From: Cryobacterium sp. SO1
GTDB lineage: Bacteria > Actinomycetota > Actinomycetes > Actinomycetales > Microbacteriaceae
NCBI RefSeq assembly: GCF_004210215.2
Contig: NZ_CP067394.1
Location: 2,976,001 to 3,040,000, forward strand
Length of the DNA: 64,000 bases
Reading direction: 5' to 3'
In this document: piece after piece, positions 25,411 through 33,058 of the stretch
Layout: each line of letters starts with the position of its first letter
Numbering within the stretch: the first letter of the stretch is position 1
Notes under the pieces: model-generated
Database searches by the model: none
What the model was told of the DNA's origin: nothing
The model's input: only the letters and a program-made list of their open reading frames with translations
Translations under genes and position numbers: made by a program

Positions 25411-27021
25411 TCAGGCGCCGGAGCCGGCCGCGGGCGGCTCGAGGAACCCGTCGTCGAGCAGGGCGCGCACCCGGGGCAGCAGCTCGACCCGCAACGCCGC
25501 CGCGTCGGCGTCGAGCAGCTGGGCGATCGCGTCGATGATGGCGCCCACCGGCAGCTCGCCGTCGCAGGCGCCGATCAGGGCGGCCTGGGCGGTGTCCAGC
25601 GACACCGACCGGCCGAAGCCGCCGCCCTGGTGCAGGGTCAGCAGCGTGGGGTCTTCCTGACCGGGCCAGAAGTGGCGTTCCTCGGTGACGTCGGAGGCCA
25701 CGGTGAGGGTGCTGCGGCTCAGCGCGTCGTCGTCCAGTCCGGCCTGCCAGTCGTGCGCGGCCAGGCACTCGGCCAGGTGGTGGCCGATGCCGGCCGGGTT
25801 GTGGCCGAGGGCCTCCGGCAGGCGTTCGAGCCGCAGCAGGCGGGGCCGGGCCGGCGCGGCGGCGCGGCGGCGGGCATCCGTCGGGCGGCGCAGCAGCATG
25901 TAGCCGAAGCCCACCTGGCGCACCCCGCGCGCCTCGAAGTCGTCGAGCCAGGCGCCGTAGAGCCGGTCGAAGTCGGGGGTGTCCGGGCGGGTGCCGCCGT
26001 CGCGGATCCAGGTCTCGGCGTAGCCGGTAGGCGCCTGCACCTCGCGTTCGATGATCCAGACGTCCAACGGGGCCTCCCCGCCGGCGGGGCGCTCCAGCCA
26101 GCCGGTCAGCCGGTCGAAGGCGTCGTCGTCGTGGTACTCCCAGTTGCCGAGCAGCTGCGCCACCCCGCCGGCGGTGAGGTGTTCCGCGGCGCCGCGCACC
26201 ACCGCCTCGACGAGGGCGTCCCCGACGAGGCCACCGTCGCGGTACTCGTAGCTGGGCACACCCTCCACCCGCGGGGTGATCACGAACGGCGGGTTGGAGA
26301 TGATGTGGTCGAAGCGCTCCCCCGCCACCGGGTCGAACAGGCTGCCGAGCCGGAACTCGATGTTCTCGACACCGTTCAGCCGTGCGTTCAACGCGGCGAG
26401 CTCGAGGGCGCGCTCGGAGATGTCGGTGGCCACCACGCGGGCGGCGTGCCGGGAGGCGTGCAGGGCCTGGATGCCGCAGCCGGTGCCGAGATCCAGCGCG
26501 CTCTCGACCGGGGTGGGGATCATCAGGGCGCTCAGGGTGAGCGAGGCACCGCCGACGCCGAGCACGTGCCCTTCGCCGAGCGGATGCCCCAGGGCCAGTT
26601 CGCCCAGGTCCGACGTGATCCACCAACTGCCGGCACCGTGCGCGTCCACGAAACTGTACGGCCGCAGCTCCACCATCGGTGCCACCCGAGCCGCGCCGGT
26701 GTCCACGGTCGGGTTGTCGATGGTGCCGGTGTGCGCGTGGTGAGCGGTGACCAGGCCGAGCGTCTCGGCACCGTCGAGGCCGAGGGAGGGCAGGGCGGCC
26801 GCCAGCTCGGCGCGGTCGACGGGCAGGCCGAGCACGAAGAGCTGGGCGAGCACAACATTGGCCTCCGGCACGGTGAGGGTGGCGCGCAGCCGGGCGAGCG
26901 CCCGCAGGGCCGGCACCCGCTGGTTGCGGTGCAGGGCGGCATCCGCTTCGATGCCCCACACCCCGGTCAGGGCGGTCACCGAGAAGTTGGCGGCGGCGAG
27001 GTCGGCGCGGAGCAGGTCGAT
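25411..27021 (-). CDS. class I SAM-dependent methyltransferase with extra N- and C-terminal domains (HemK/PrmC-like core)
   Basis: 536 residues from the GTG at 27019-27021 (GAGGGG 11 nt upstream; a GTG at 27036 is also in frame). The core has SAM motif SALDLGTGCGIQALH (about 170-185) and the catalytic NPPF motif in HIISNPPFVI (about 240), which in PrmC/HemK-type enzymes binds a glutamine or adenine amide. An N-terminal helical domain of about 100 residues and a C-terminal domain with a winged-helix-like end (LPVGAIIDAIAQLLDAD) resemble the actinobacterial DUF7059/DUF7782 methyltransferases. The substrate is unknown. Confidence 0.88.
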   Translation of the reverse strand: MDLLRADLAAANFSVTALTGVWGIEADAALHRNQRVPALRALARLRATLTVPEANVVLAQLFVLGLPVDRAELAAALPSLGLDGAETLGLVTAHHAHTGTIDNPTVDTGAARVAPMVELRPYSFVDAHGAGSWWITSDLGELALGHPLGEGHVLGVGGASLTLSALMIPTPVESALDLGTGCGIQALHASRHAARVVATDISERALELAALNARLNGVENIEFRLGSLFDPVAGERFDHIISNPPFVITPRVEGVPSYEYRDGGLVGDALVEAVVRGAAEHLTAGGVAQLLGNWEYHDDDAFDRLTGWLERPAGGEAPLDVWIIEREVQAPTGYAETWIRDGGTRPDTPDFDRLYGAWLDDFEARGVRQVGFGYMLLRRPTDARRRAAAPARPRLLRLERLPEALGHNPAGIGHHLAECLAAHDWQAGLDDDALSRSTLTVASDVTEERHFWPGQEDPTLLTLHQGGGFGRSVSLDTAQAALIGACDGELPVGAIIDAIAQLLDADAAALRVELLPRVRALLDDGFLEPPAAGSGA

Positions 27022-27073
27022 CACGGGTCCAGTCACCCCTCTATTCAACTGCACGAGCGGCGACCGGTCTTCC

Positions 27074-27234
27074 GCTGGTCGAGCTTGTCGAGACCCCGCA
27101 CGAGGTCTCGACAAGCTCGACCAACGAAACGGGAACGACTCGCAGACCACGTCACCAGGTCTCGACAAGCTCGACCAACGAAACGGGAACGACTCGCAGA
27201 CCACGTCACCAGGTCTCGACAAGCTCGACCGACG
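27074..27234. repeat. GCTCGACC-family array with 54-nt tandem unit
   Basis: An inverted unit CTGGTCGAGCTTGTCGAGAC (about 27075) is followed by AGGTCTCGACAAGCTCGACC at 27103, 27157 and 27211, giving an exact 54-nt period. The rest of the unit (CAACGAAACGGGAACGACTC, then GCAGACCACGTCACC) is identical between copies. It lies between two minus-strand genes. The repetition is whole-unit, so this is not a CRISPR. Confidence 0.85.
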
Positions 27235-27280
27235 AGGAAGGTACGACCGACGAGACCGGCACGGCCGGAGTGGAGACCCG

Positions 27281-28462
27281 CTAGAGCCAGCGCATCGTGA
27301 ACGCCCTCGTGAGCAGGCTGTTCAGCGGCGGGGTCGCGAGCACCCGCACGACCACGTTGCGCAGCCGCAGCCGGAGCCCGCGGGCGGGCCGGCCCATGGC
27401 CATGTTGAAGCCGGCCTGCCTGGCGGCCATCCGGGCGCTCCGGCGCCGGCGCCGATCGTAGCCGGCGAGGGTCACCCTGGCCTCGATCGGCTGCGCGAGC
27501 GCGTGTGTGAGCGCGGGTGCCAGCGCCACGGCGTCGAGCCAACCCAGGTTCATGCCCTGCCCGCCGATCGGGCTGATCTCGTGCGCGGCATCCCCCGCCA
27601 GCAGCACCCGGCCCTGCACCATCGTGGCGGCCAGCCGTTGCCGCACCGAGAACGAGCTCGGCTGTGCATCCGACGCCGGCAGCAGCACGCCGGTGCGCCC
27701 CAGGACCAGAGCCGTCAGCTCGTCGATCGACGCATCCGGCATCAGGGCGGGCGTCATCGCCACCCACCGCCGCCGCCCGTTCGGCAGCGGGAACGACTCC
27801 ACGACACCGCCCCGTTCGAAGAACAGCACGGCCTCACTGCCGTGCTCGCCGGTGTCCGGGTAGTCGGCCATCAGGTAGGTCTCCCCGCCGCCGAGCGGCC
27901 GGGAGGCGATGCCGACGGCGTCGCGCAGCTGGCCGCGGGCGCCGTCGGCGACCACCACGTAGCGTGCCGAACCCACGATCTCGAGCCCGGTGTCGCCGTC
28001 GTGCTCGTCGGATGCGTCGACGGCCGTCCCGACGCCGGGCTCGGCGATCACGTCTACGTGGTGGCCGCGATCGTGCAGCATGCCCACGCCCACACCCGAG
28101 CGCAGGCCGTCCGGTCGCAGCTGCTCGAACCGTGCACGCAGCACCGCCTCGGTCTCGTGCTGCGGCAGGGCCACGACAAACGGGAATCGCCCCGTCATCC
28201 GCGCGAACGAGAGCCGCCCGAGGGTGCGGCCGCCGCTTTGCACACTGCCGGCCTCGATGCGCACGGCGCGGGCGAGCACCTGCTCGGCCACGCCGGCCTG
28301 CCCAAGCACCCGCATCGACGGCGGGTGGATGCCGATGGCCCTGGCCAGCATCGACGGTTCGGTGCGCCGTTCGAGCACCTCAACGTCCACGCCGCGTTCG
28401 GCCAGCAGGCAGGCCAGCAGAATACCCACCGGGCCGCCGCCGACCACGATCACGTCACGCAT
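27281..28462 (-). CDS. FAD-dependent monooxygenase of the polyketide operon
   Basis: 393 residues. FAD-binding VVGGGPVGILLA (6-17) and the second flavin motif GDAAHEISPIGGQGMNLG are intact, as in aromatic-ring hydroxylases of the PHBH fold; an Asp-Gly motif (VVADGARGQLR) lies between. It overlaps the preceding methyltransferase gene by 8 nt and is third in the operon polyketide synthase, methyltransferase, monooxygenase. In Streptomyces griseus the srsABC operon has the same order of activities and makes phenolic lipids, where the flavoprotein hydroxylates the ring to a quinone. That role is inferred here. Confidence 0.9.
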   Translation of the reverse strand: MRDVIVVGGGPVGILLACLLAERGVDVEVLERRTEPSMLARAIGIHPPSMRVLGQAGVAEQVLARAVRIEAGSVQSGGRTLGRLSFARMTGRFPFVVALPQHETEAVLRARFEQLRPDGLRSGVGVGMLHDRGHHVDVIAEPGVGTAVDASDEHDGDTGLEIVGSARYVVVADGARGQLRDAVGIASRPLGGGETYLMADYPDTGEHGSEAVLFFERGGVVESFPLPNGRRRWVAMTPALMPDASIDELTALVLGRTGVLLPASDAQPSSFSVRQRLAATMVQGRVLLAGDAAHEISPIGGQGMNLGWLDAVALAPALTHALAQPIEARVTLAGYDRRRRRSARMAARQAGFNMAMGRPARGLRLRLRNVVVRVLATPPLNSLLTRAFTMRWL

Positions 28463-29195
28463 GCGTTCGCCTTCCCTCGGCCGGCTGCGCTGCGGCGACA
28501 GCGGGGGCCTGCCAACAGAGCATCAGCCGGTACGGCACCTCCCGGCGCACGGTCCAGCCCGGCGGCGCCACGGCGGAGAGCTCCCGCCAGGTGAAACTGC
28601 GCCGGATCGAGGTGAGCCCGTCGGCGCGAATGAAGGAGCGGCGGAAGAACGGCCAGGTGCCCAGCCCGAAGCCGAGGTAGGCCAGCGGGGCCCGTTCGAT
28701 GTCGCCGTGCAGCACGATGCCCCGGCTGAGCCGTTCGGAGTCCACCAGCAGGGCGCCGAGCTCGGCGCCGGTGAGGTGGTGCAGCACGTGGTTGGAGAGC
28801 ACAATGTCGTAGCGCTCCCCCGCGGCGACGAGGTCGCTGCTGAGCGCCCGGCGAAAGTCCAGGCCGGGCAGCGGCGGGTGGGCGGTCGCGTAGGCATGCG
28901 CCCGGGCATCCGGGTCGATCGCCCGCACCCGCAGGCGCAGCCCGTCCCGGGCCGCCCAGCGGGCCAGCGACCTGGCCACGTCGCCGCCACCGGAGCCGAT
29001 GTCGAGCAGGCTGGTGTCGGTGGCGGCCGACAACCGGGGCCGGATGTCACGCCGGTAGGTGTGCCGCAGCCCGGAAACCACGGCGTTGACGTACCGGAAG
29101 TTCGCGTAGGTGCGCCGCAACGTCTCGGCGTCGCAGTGCGGATCGTCCATGATCTCGACAGCGTCGACCGCCCGTTCGCGGAGCCTGGGCAGCAC
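28455..29195 (-). CDS. class I SAM methyltransferase of the polyketide operon
   Basis: 246 residues from the GTG at 29193-29195, three bases after the synthase stop. SAM motif LLDIGSGGGDVARSL and post-motif LSNHVLHHL are clear. It differs from S. griseus SrsB, which I recall as a membrane-bound isoprenylcysteine-type methyltransferase, so the operon type is related but not identical. Probably methylates the ring or a hydroxyl of the synthase product. C-terminus is Ala-rich and overlaps the monooxygenase start. Confidence 0.88.
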   Translation of the reverse strand: MLPRLRERAVDAVEIMDDPHCDAETLRRTYANFRYVNAVVSGLRHTYRRDIRPRLSAATDTSLLDIGSGGGDVARSLARWAARDGLRLRVRAIDPDARAHAYATAHPPLPGLDFRRALSSDLVAAGERYDIVLSNHVLHHLTGAELGALLVDSERLSRGIVLHGDIERAPLAYLGFGLGTWPFFRRSFIRADGLTSIRRSFTWRELSAVAPPGWTVRREVPYRLMLCWQAPAVAAAQPAEGRRTHA

Positions 29196-29198
29196 TGC

Positions 29199-30446
29199 TC
29201 AGCCGCGCTGCACGGTCATCAGGCCGGACTCCACGGTCAGACCGGGTCCGAACGCCATGGCACAGACCCGGTCGCCGTCGGCGGTGGCCTCACCGTCGAG
29301 GATCGCCTTCATGACAAAGAGGATGGTGGCGCTGGACATATTGCCGTTGGTGCGCAGGATCTCCCGTGACGGCACCAGTTGCGCCTCGGTGAGACCGAGT
29401 TTGGCCTCGGTCTTGTCCAGGATGCTGCGCCCGCCTGGATGGATCGCCCAGTGCGCGATCGCGGTACTCAGCTGTGACCCGGGCGACGCGGCCGTGAGCA
29501 CCTGACCGGAGCTCTCCCCGCCGTCCTGGGACTGCTCCTGCGCCTGCGCGGCCAGCACGCCGGCCTCGGCGACCACGTCCGCCGCGAGGGCCCGGGTGAG
29601 CGACTCGTCCCGGCCGAACAGGGGTGCAAGGGCCGACTCGATGTGCTCGTCGATGATGTGCGGCACGTAGGAGCTCAGCACCATCTCGAAGCCCTCGTCG
29701 CCGATCTTCCAGGCCATGTCGCCCTCGCCCACGGGCGTGATCACGGTCTCGAAGTGGTCCAGGTTCAGGGCGTTCTCGCCGGCGACCGGTGGGCGGCTGC
29801 TCACGATTCCGGCGGCCGCGCCATCCGAGAACAGCGACGAGGCCACGATCGTGTCGGGGTCGCTGGAGGTACGCAGGTGCAGCGAGCACAGTTCGGCGCT
29901 GACCACGAGCACCACGGCGTCCGGGTCGGCCTCCACGAACTGTTTGGCCGTGCGGAGCGCCGGCATCGCCGCGTAGCAGCCCATGAAACCGAGGTGGTAG
30001 CGCTGGGTCGACGGCGCCAGGCCGAGTTCTCGCACCAGCATGTAGTCCGGGCCCGGTGCGTAGAAGCCCGTGCACGACACCGTGACGACGTGGGTGATGT
30101 CGCCGGCTTCCAGCCCCGGGCAGGCGGCCAGGGCGCGCCGGCCGGCCTCGACGAACAGCTTGGTGGCCTGCTCGATGTAGAGCTCGTTGCGCGCCCGGGT
30201 GCCGGGCACCAGTAGCCGCTGGGTCTTGGCGTCGAAGAACTGCGGCTCGGCCACATCCGCGTCGAGGGTGAGTTCCTCGATCACGGTATGCCGGGTATCG
30301 ATCCCGGACAGGTTGAAGGACGCGGTCACCAACCGCTGAGCCAACCGGCTGAGGCCGGGTTGGGCGGCGAAGATATCCCTGACCTGCTCCTGAACAAGGA
30401 CGGTGGGAGGGACAACGGTCTGGAGCGCTCTCAGCGTGACGGCCAT
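29199..30446 (-). CDS. type III polyketide synthase (chalcone/stilbene synthase superfamily)
   Basis: 415 residues. Catalytic triad visible: Cys157 in GFMGCYAAMP, His336 in WAIHPGGRSIL and Asn369 in TNGNMSSAT; C-terminal GPGLTVESGLM is the usual GFGPG loop. It condenses an acyl-CoA starter with malonyl-CoA units to an alkylpyrone or alkylresorcinol. Residues about 292-326 are an Ala/Gln/Gly-rich insert before the His region. First of three coupled genes; starter length and product cannot be read from the sequence. Confidence 0.93.
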   Translation of the reverse strand: MAVTLRALQTVVPPTVLVQEQVRDIFAAQPGLSRLAQRLVTASFNLSGIDTRHTVIEELTLDADVAEPQFFDAKTQRLLVPGTRARNELYIEQATKLFVEAGRRALAACPGLEAGDITHVVTVSCTGFYAPGPDYMLVRELGLAPSTQRYHLGFMGCYAAMPALRTAKQFVEADPDAVVLVVSAELCSLHLRTSSDPDTIVASSLFSDGAAAGIVSSRPPVAGENALNLDHFETVITPVGEGDMAWKIGDEGFEMVLSSYVPHIIDEHIESALAPLFGRDESLTRALAADVVAEAGVLAAQAQEQSQDGGESSGQVLTAASPGSQLSTAIAHWAIHPGGRSILDKTEAKLGLTEAQLVPSREILRTNGNMSSATILFVMKAILDGEATADGDRVCAMAFGPGLTVESGLMTVQRG

Positions 30447-30526
30447 GCCCCAGTGTTACACGCACCGCGCCGTAGGCACATCCCCCGCGCGGCGAGCCGG
30501 CCAGCTCCCAGTACCGCCGGGGTGCA

Positions 30527-30613
30527 CAACTCCTGCAATTTCTCGATCAGGCCGGCAGCGGCAGGGGTAATTCCGCGGAAGTGCGTGCCGGCCGGCGGAT
30601 TCTGCAGGAGTTG
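30527..30613. repeat. 87-nt imperfect hairpin upstream of the polyketide synthase gene
   Basis: CAACTCCTGCA (30527-30537) pairs with TGCAGGAGTTG (30603-30613); inside, GGCCGGCA pairs with TGCCGGCC, and the centre contains the palindrome TTCCGCGGAA. It starts 4 nt from the stop of the PAP2 gene and ends about 80 nt before the synthase start, so it may end the PAP2 transcript. Confidence 0.7.
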
Positions 30614-30617
30614 CGCT

Positions 30618-31454
30618 CTACGGCAGGCTGTCGAACAGTCGGGTGGCGGTGATGGCGAGCACGAAGCCCACCGCGACGATCGCGGTGACGGCGCCGAGAT
30701 AGGCCACCGGCGCATCCGAGATGCCGAACGCCCCGGTGGCGCCGATGCCCGCGGCCACCGCGGTGACGATCGCGGCGAGAACGGCGATCCAGGTCTGCAA
30801 CTTCAACCCCACCCGGGCCGGGGTGGGGATGCCGGTGGTGCGTTGCCGGCCGCCGGCTCGGGTGAGAACGGCTCCGGCGACACAGCCCCAGAAGGCCACC
30901 ACGAGCAGCGCAGCGATCACGTCGCTGGGCCGGTGCCACAGACTCACCAGGGTCGACACCCCGGCTGCAACGGCGAACGCGGCTCCGATCGTGCCGGCCA
31001 GCCATCGAGTGTGCGGGCTGGCCACGAGAAACACCACCAGCGCGGATGCCGCCGCCACCGTCGTATGCCCGGACGGGAATGAGTTGGGGTCGTAGCCGTC
31101 CACGCCGAGGTCGGGGCGGGTGAGGACCACGTTCTTGAGCAGCTGGGTGGTGACCACGGCAGCCATCGCGGCGGTCACGGCGACCACAAGCGGGAACCAG
31201 GCCCGCCGTACCGTGGCGATGATGAGGCTGATGATCGCGCCCACGGCCACCATCACCGAGGGAATCAGGTCCAGCAGCCGTTGGGTGACCGTGGTGCCCG
31301 TCGTGCCGTTCTCTGCCCCGTTGAAGGCCAGCTGGTCGATACCCTGTCCGGTGACGTCGCGCACGAAAAACAGGTACAGCGCCGCGAAGGCGGCGATGCA
31401 GAGCAGCGCGGCGCCGATATAGCGGGTGGGCGTGAGGCGGGAGATCGAGGGCAC
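30618..31454 (-). CDS. PAP2-family membrane phosphatase
   Basis: 278 residues with about seven hydrophobic segments. The three phosphatase motifs are present: KNVVLTRPD, SFPSGHTT and, for the third, WHRPSD. Such enzymes dephosphorylate undecaprenyl pyrophosphate, phosphatidic acid or similar lipids at the outer face of the membrane. The C-terminal third adds two more helices (WIAVLAAIVTAVAAGIGATG, AVTAIVAVGFVLAITATRLF). Proximity to the polyketide operon does not by itself imply a role there; a hairpin separates them. Confidence 0.88.
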   Translation of the reverse strand: MPSISRLTPTRYIGAALLCIAAFAALYLFFVRDVTGQGIDQLAFNGAENGTTGTTVTQRLLDLIPSVMVAVGAIISLIIATVRRAWFPLVVAVTAAMAAVVTTQLLKNVVLTRPDLGVDGYDPNSFPSGHTTVAAASALVVFLVASPHTRWLAGTIGAAFAVAAGVSTLVSLWHRPSDVIAALLVVAFWGCVAGAVLTRAGGRQRTTGIPTPARVGLKLQTWIAVLAAIVTAVAAGIGATGAFGISDAPVAYLGAVTAIVAVGFVLAITATRLFDSLP

Positions 31455-31545
31455 CCCCTAGTTTCCCACGACTGCATGGGTGAATCGTGAAAGCAAGGTG
31501 CACAACAGGTGTGCGCGCCGGACCCGTAGGCGCGCGAATTCTCCC

Positions 31546-31573
31546 TTGACATGGGGATTCTGTGGCGTAGCGT
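31546..31573 (+). promoter_or_regulatory. promoter giving a probably leaderless mRNA
   Basis: TTGACA (31546-31551), a 16-nt spacer, and TAGCGT (31568-31573, fitting the actinobacterial TANNNT -10). The ATG at 31580 is 6 nt beyond the -10 box, so transcription should start at or next to the A of the start codon. No ribosome binding site precedes that ATG. Confidence 0.65.
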
Positions 31574-31579
31574 CGGAAT

Positions 31580-31816
31580 ATGTTCAGCAGGAAGACACGA
31601 CGGGAGCACCCCGAACGGTCGGACAAGGAACGGTCGAACACGGCCCAGCCCGGCCCGGGCCGTTCCCTCGACCGCGGCGGATACCCGGGGCTCGAGGGCG
31701 ACTTCGAGTCGGAGCGACGGCGGGCCGCTGCGGCCGAGCACGACCACCTCGAACCGTACGAGCAGGGCGAGAACCCGGTGCTGCCGCCCACGGCACCCGG
31801 ACTCACCCACCCCTGA
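31580..31816 (+). CDS. small hydrophilic protein, unknown
   Basis: 78 residues, highly charged: MFSRKTRREHPERSDKERS, then a Gly/Pro-rich stretch, an acidic/basic middle (EGDFESERRRAAAAEHDH) and a Pro-rich end. No membrane segment or known domain. Support comes from a good promoter placed for leaderless translation and from GC-rich third positions. Function unknown. Confidence 0.55.
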   Translation: MFSRKTRREHPERSDKERSNTAQPGPGRSLDRGGYPGLEGDFESERRRAAAAEHDHLEPYEQGENPVLPPTAPGLTHP

Positions 31817-32119
31817 CCGGGCGGCAGCACACTCGCCGGACAGCATCCGGCGCTGGCTAGTGCCCTGGCCCGGCCGAGTCTGCCCGGCCGAGTCTGCCCG
31901 GCCGAGTCTGCCCGGCCGAGTCTTCGCTGAGCGCGGCCGGACCCGCTGGCCCGCCACAACCACATCGACCAATGTGAGTTGACCCTGGCCTTTGACCCCG
32001 GGTCCTGTCTTTTCGCGTGTTGGACACGCTATGTTCATGTTTCTCTGATCGACTTGTTTGTGTAGCATCCGCAGCGCAATCCCCGTAAAGTGCCTAAGTA
32101 CCAAACGAATGGAAGCTCC
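31817..32119. other. 303-nt intergenic region with 14-nt tandem repeat
   Basis: CGGCCGAGTCTGCC is repeated about four times in tandem at 31871-31925. The rest, AT-richer from about 32010 to 32070, must contain the promoter of the phosphodiesterase gene; TAGCAT at 32063-32068 could be a -10 box but I cannot pair it with a good -35. No gene is seen. Confidence 0.6.
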
Positions 32120-33058
32120 GTGAGCATTCGAACGGCCGAATACCCCAGGCCGGATTATTTCCTTCTCCACCTCAGCGACACGCACCTGCTCGCAGACGGC
32201 AATCGTCTCTACGGCAGCGTGGACAGTGCCGCACACGTCGAACGGTTGTTCGCGGATGTCGAAGCATCCGGCGGGCGGCCCAACGCGATCATCATCACCG
32301 GCGACCTTGCCGACAAGGGCGAGCCCCACGCCTACGCGCAGCTGCGTGGCATCGTCGAACCCGCGGCCGCCCGCATGGGCGCCAAGGTGCTCTGGGTGAT
32401 GGGCAACCACGACAACCGGGCGAACTTCCGCACCGAGCTGCTCGACCAGGAGCCCAGCCAAGCCCCGATCGACCACGTCGACTACGTCGGCGGGCTGCGC
32501 ATCATCACCCTCGACACCACGGTGCCCGGCAGCCACTACGGCGAGATCTCCGAGCGTCAGCTCGAATGGCTCGGCGAGCAGCTGAAAGTCCCGGCGCCGG
32601 ACGGCACCATCCTCGCCATGCACCACCCGCCGGTGCCGAGCATGCTCGACCTGTCGGTGGCGGTGGAGCTGCGTGACCAGGCCAGCCTCGCGCAGGTGCT
32701 CCGCGGCACGGATGTGCGCAGCATCCTGGCCGGACACCTGCACTACTCCTCCACCGCCACCTTCGCCGGCATTCCGGTGTCGGTCGCGTCGGCGACCTGT
32801 TACACGCAGGACCTCAACGTTCCCGTCGGCGGCACCCGCGGCCGGGACGGCGCGCGGGCGTTCAACCTCGTGCACGTCTACGCCGACACCGTGCTGCACT
32901 CGGTGGTGCCGCTGGGCGAATACGAGCCGCTGGACTACGTCGACGCCGCCGAAAGCGCCCGTCGCCTCGCCGCATCCGGCATCGAGATCATGGCTGCGGG
33001 AAGTCTCCCCGCATACCGCGAGCCGCCAATGACCACGCCGATCCGGATTCTGCGCTGA
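32120..33058 (+). CDS. calcineurin-like phosphodiesterase, CpdA/Rv0805 type
   Basis: 312 residues from the GTG at 32120 (GGAAG at 32111-32115); an in-frame GTG at 32090 would add ten residues. Metal-binding motifs in order: [33 protein letters not shown] and AGHLHYS, a complete set for a two-metal class III cyclic nucleotide phosphodiesterase. Probably hydrolyses cAMP or another phosphodiester in the cytoplasm. Its last 71 nt overlap, tail-to-tail, the Stealth gene on the other strand. Confidence 0.9.
   Translation: MSIRTAEYPRPDYFLLHLSDTHLLADGNRLYGSVDSAAHVERLFADVEASGGRPNAIIITGDLADKGEPHAYAQLRGIVEPAAARMGAKVLWVMGNHDNRANFRTELLDQEPSQAPIDHVDYVGGLRIITLDTTVPGSHYGEISERQLEWLGEQLKVPAPDGTILAMHHPPVPSMLDLSVAVELRDQASLAQVLRGTDVRSILAGHLHYSSTATFAGIPVSVASATCYTQDLNVPVGGTRGRDGARAFNLVHVYADTVLHSVVPLGEYEPLDYVDAAESARRLAASGIEIMAAGSLPAYREPPMTTPIRILR

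Noticed and set aside
27103..27234. Regular 54-nt period resembling a CRISPR array (likewise 8000-8140).
   Set aside because: The whole unit repeats, including what would be spacers, and there are only two to three units; no cas genes are present.
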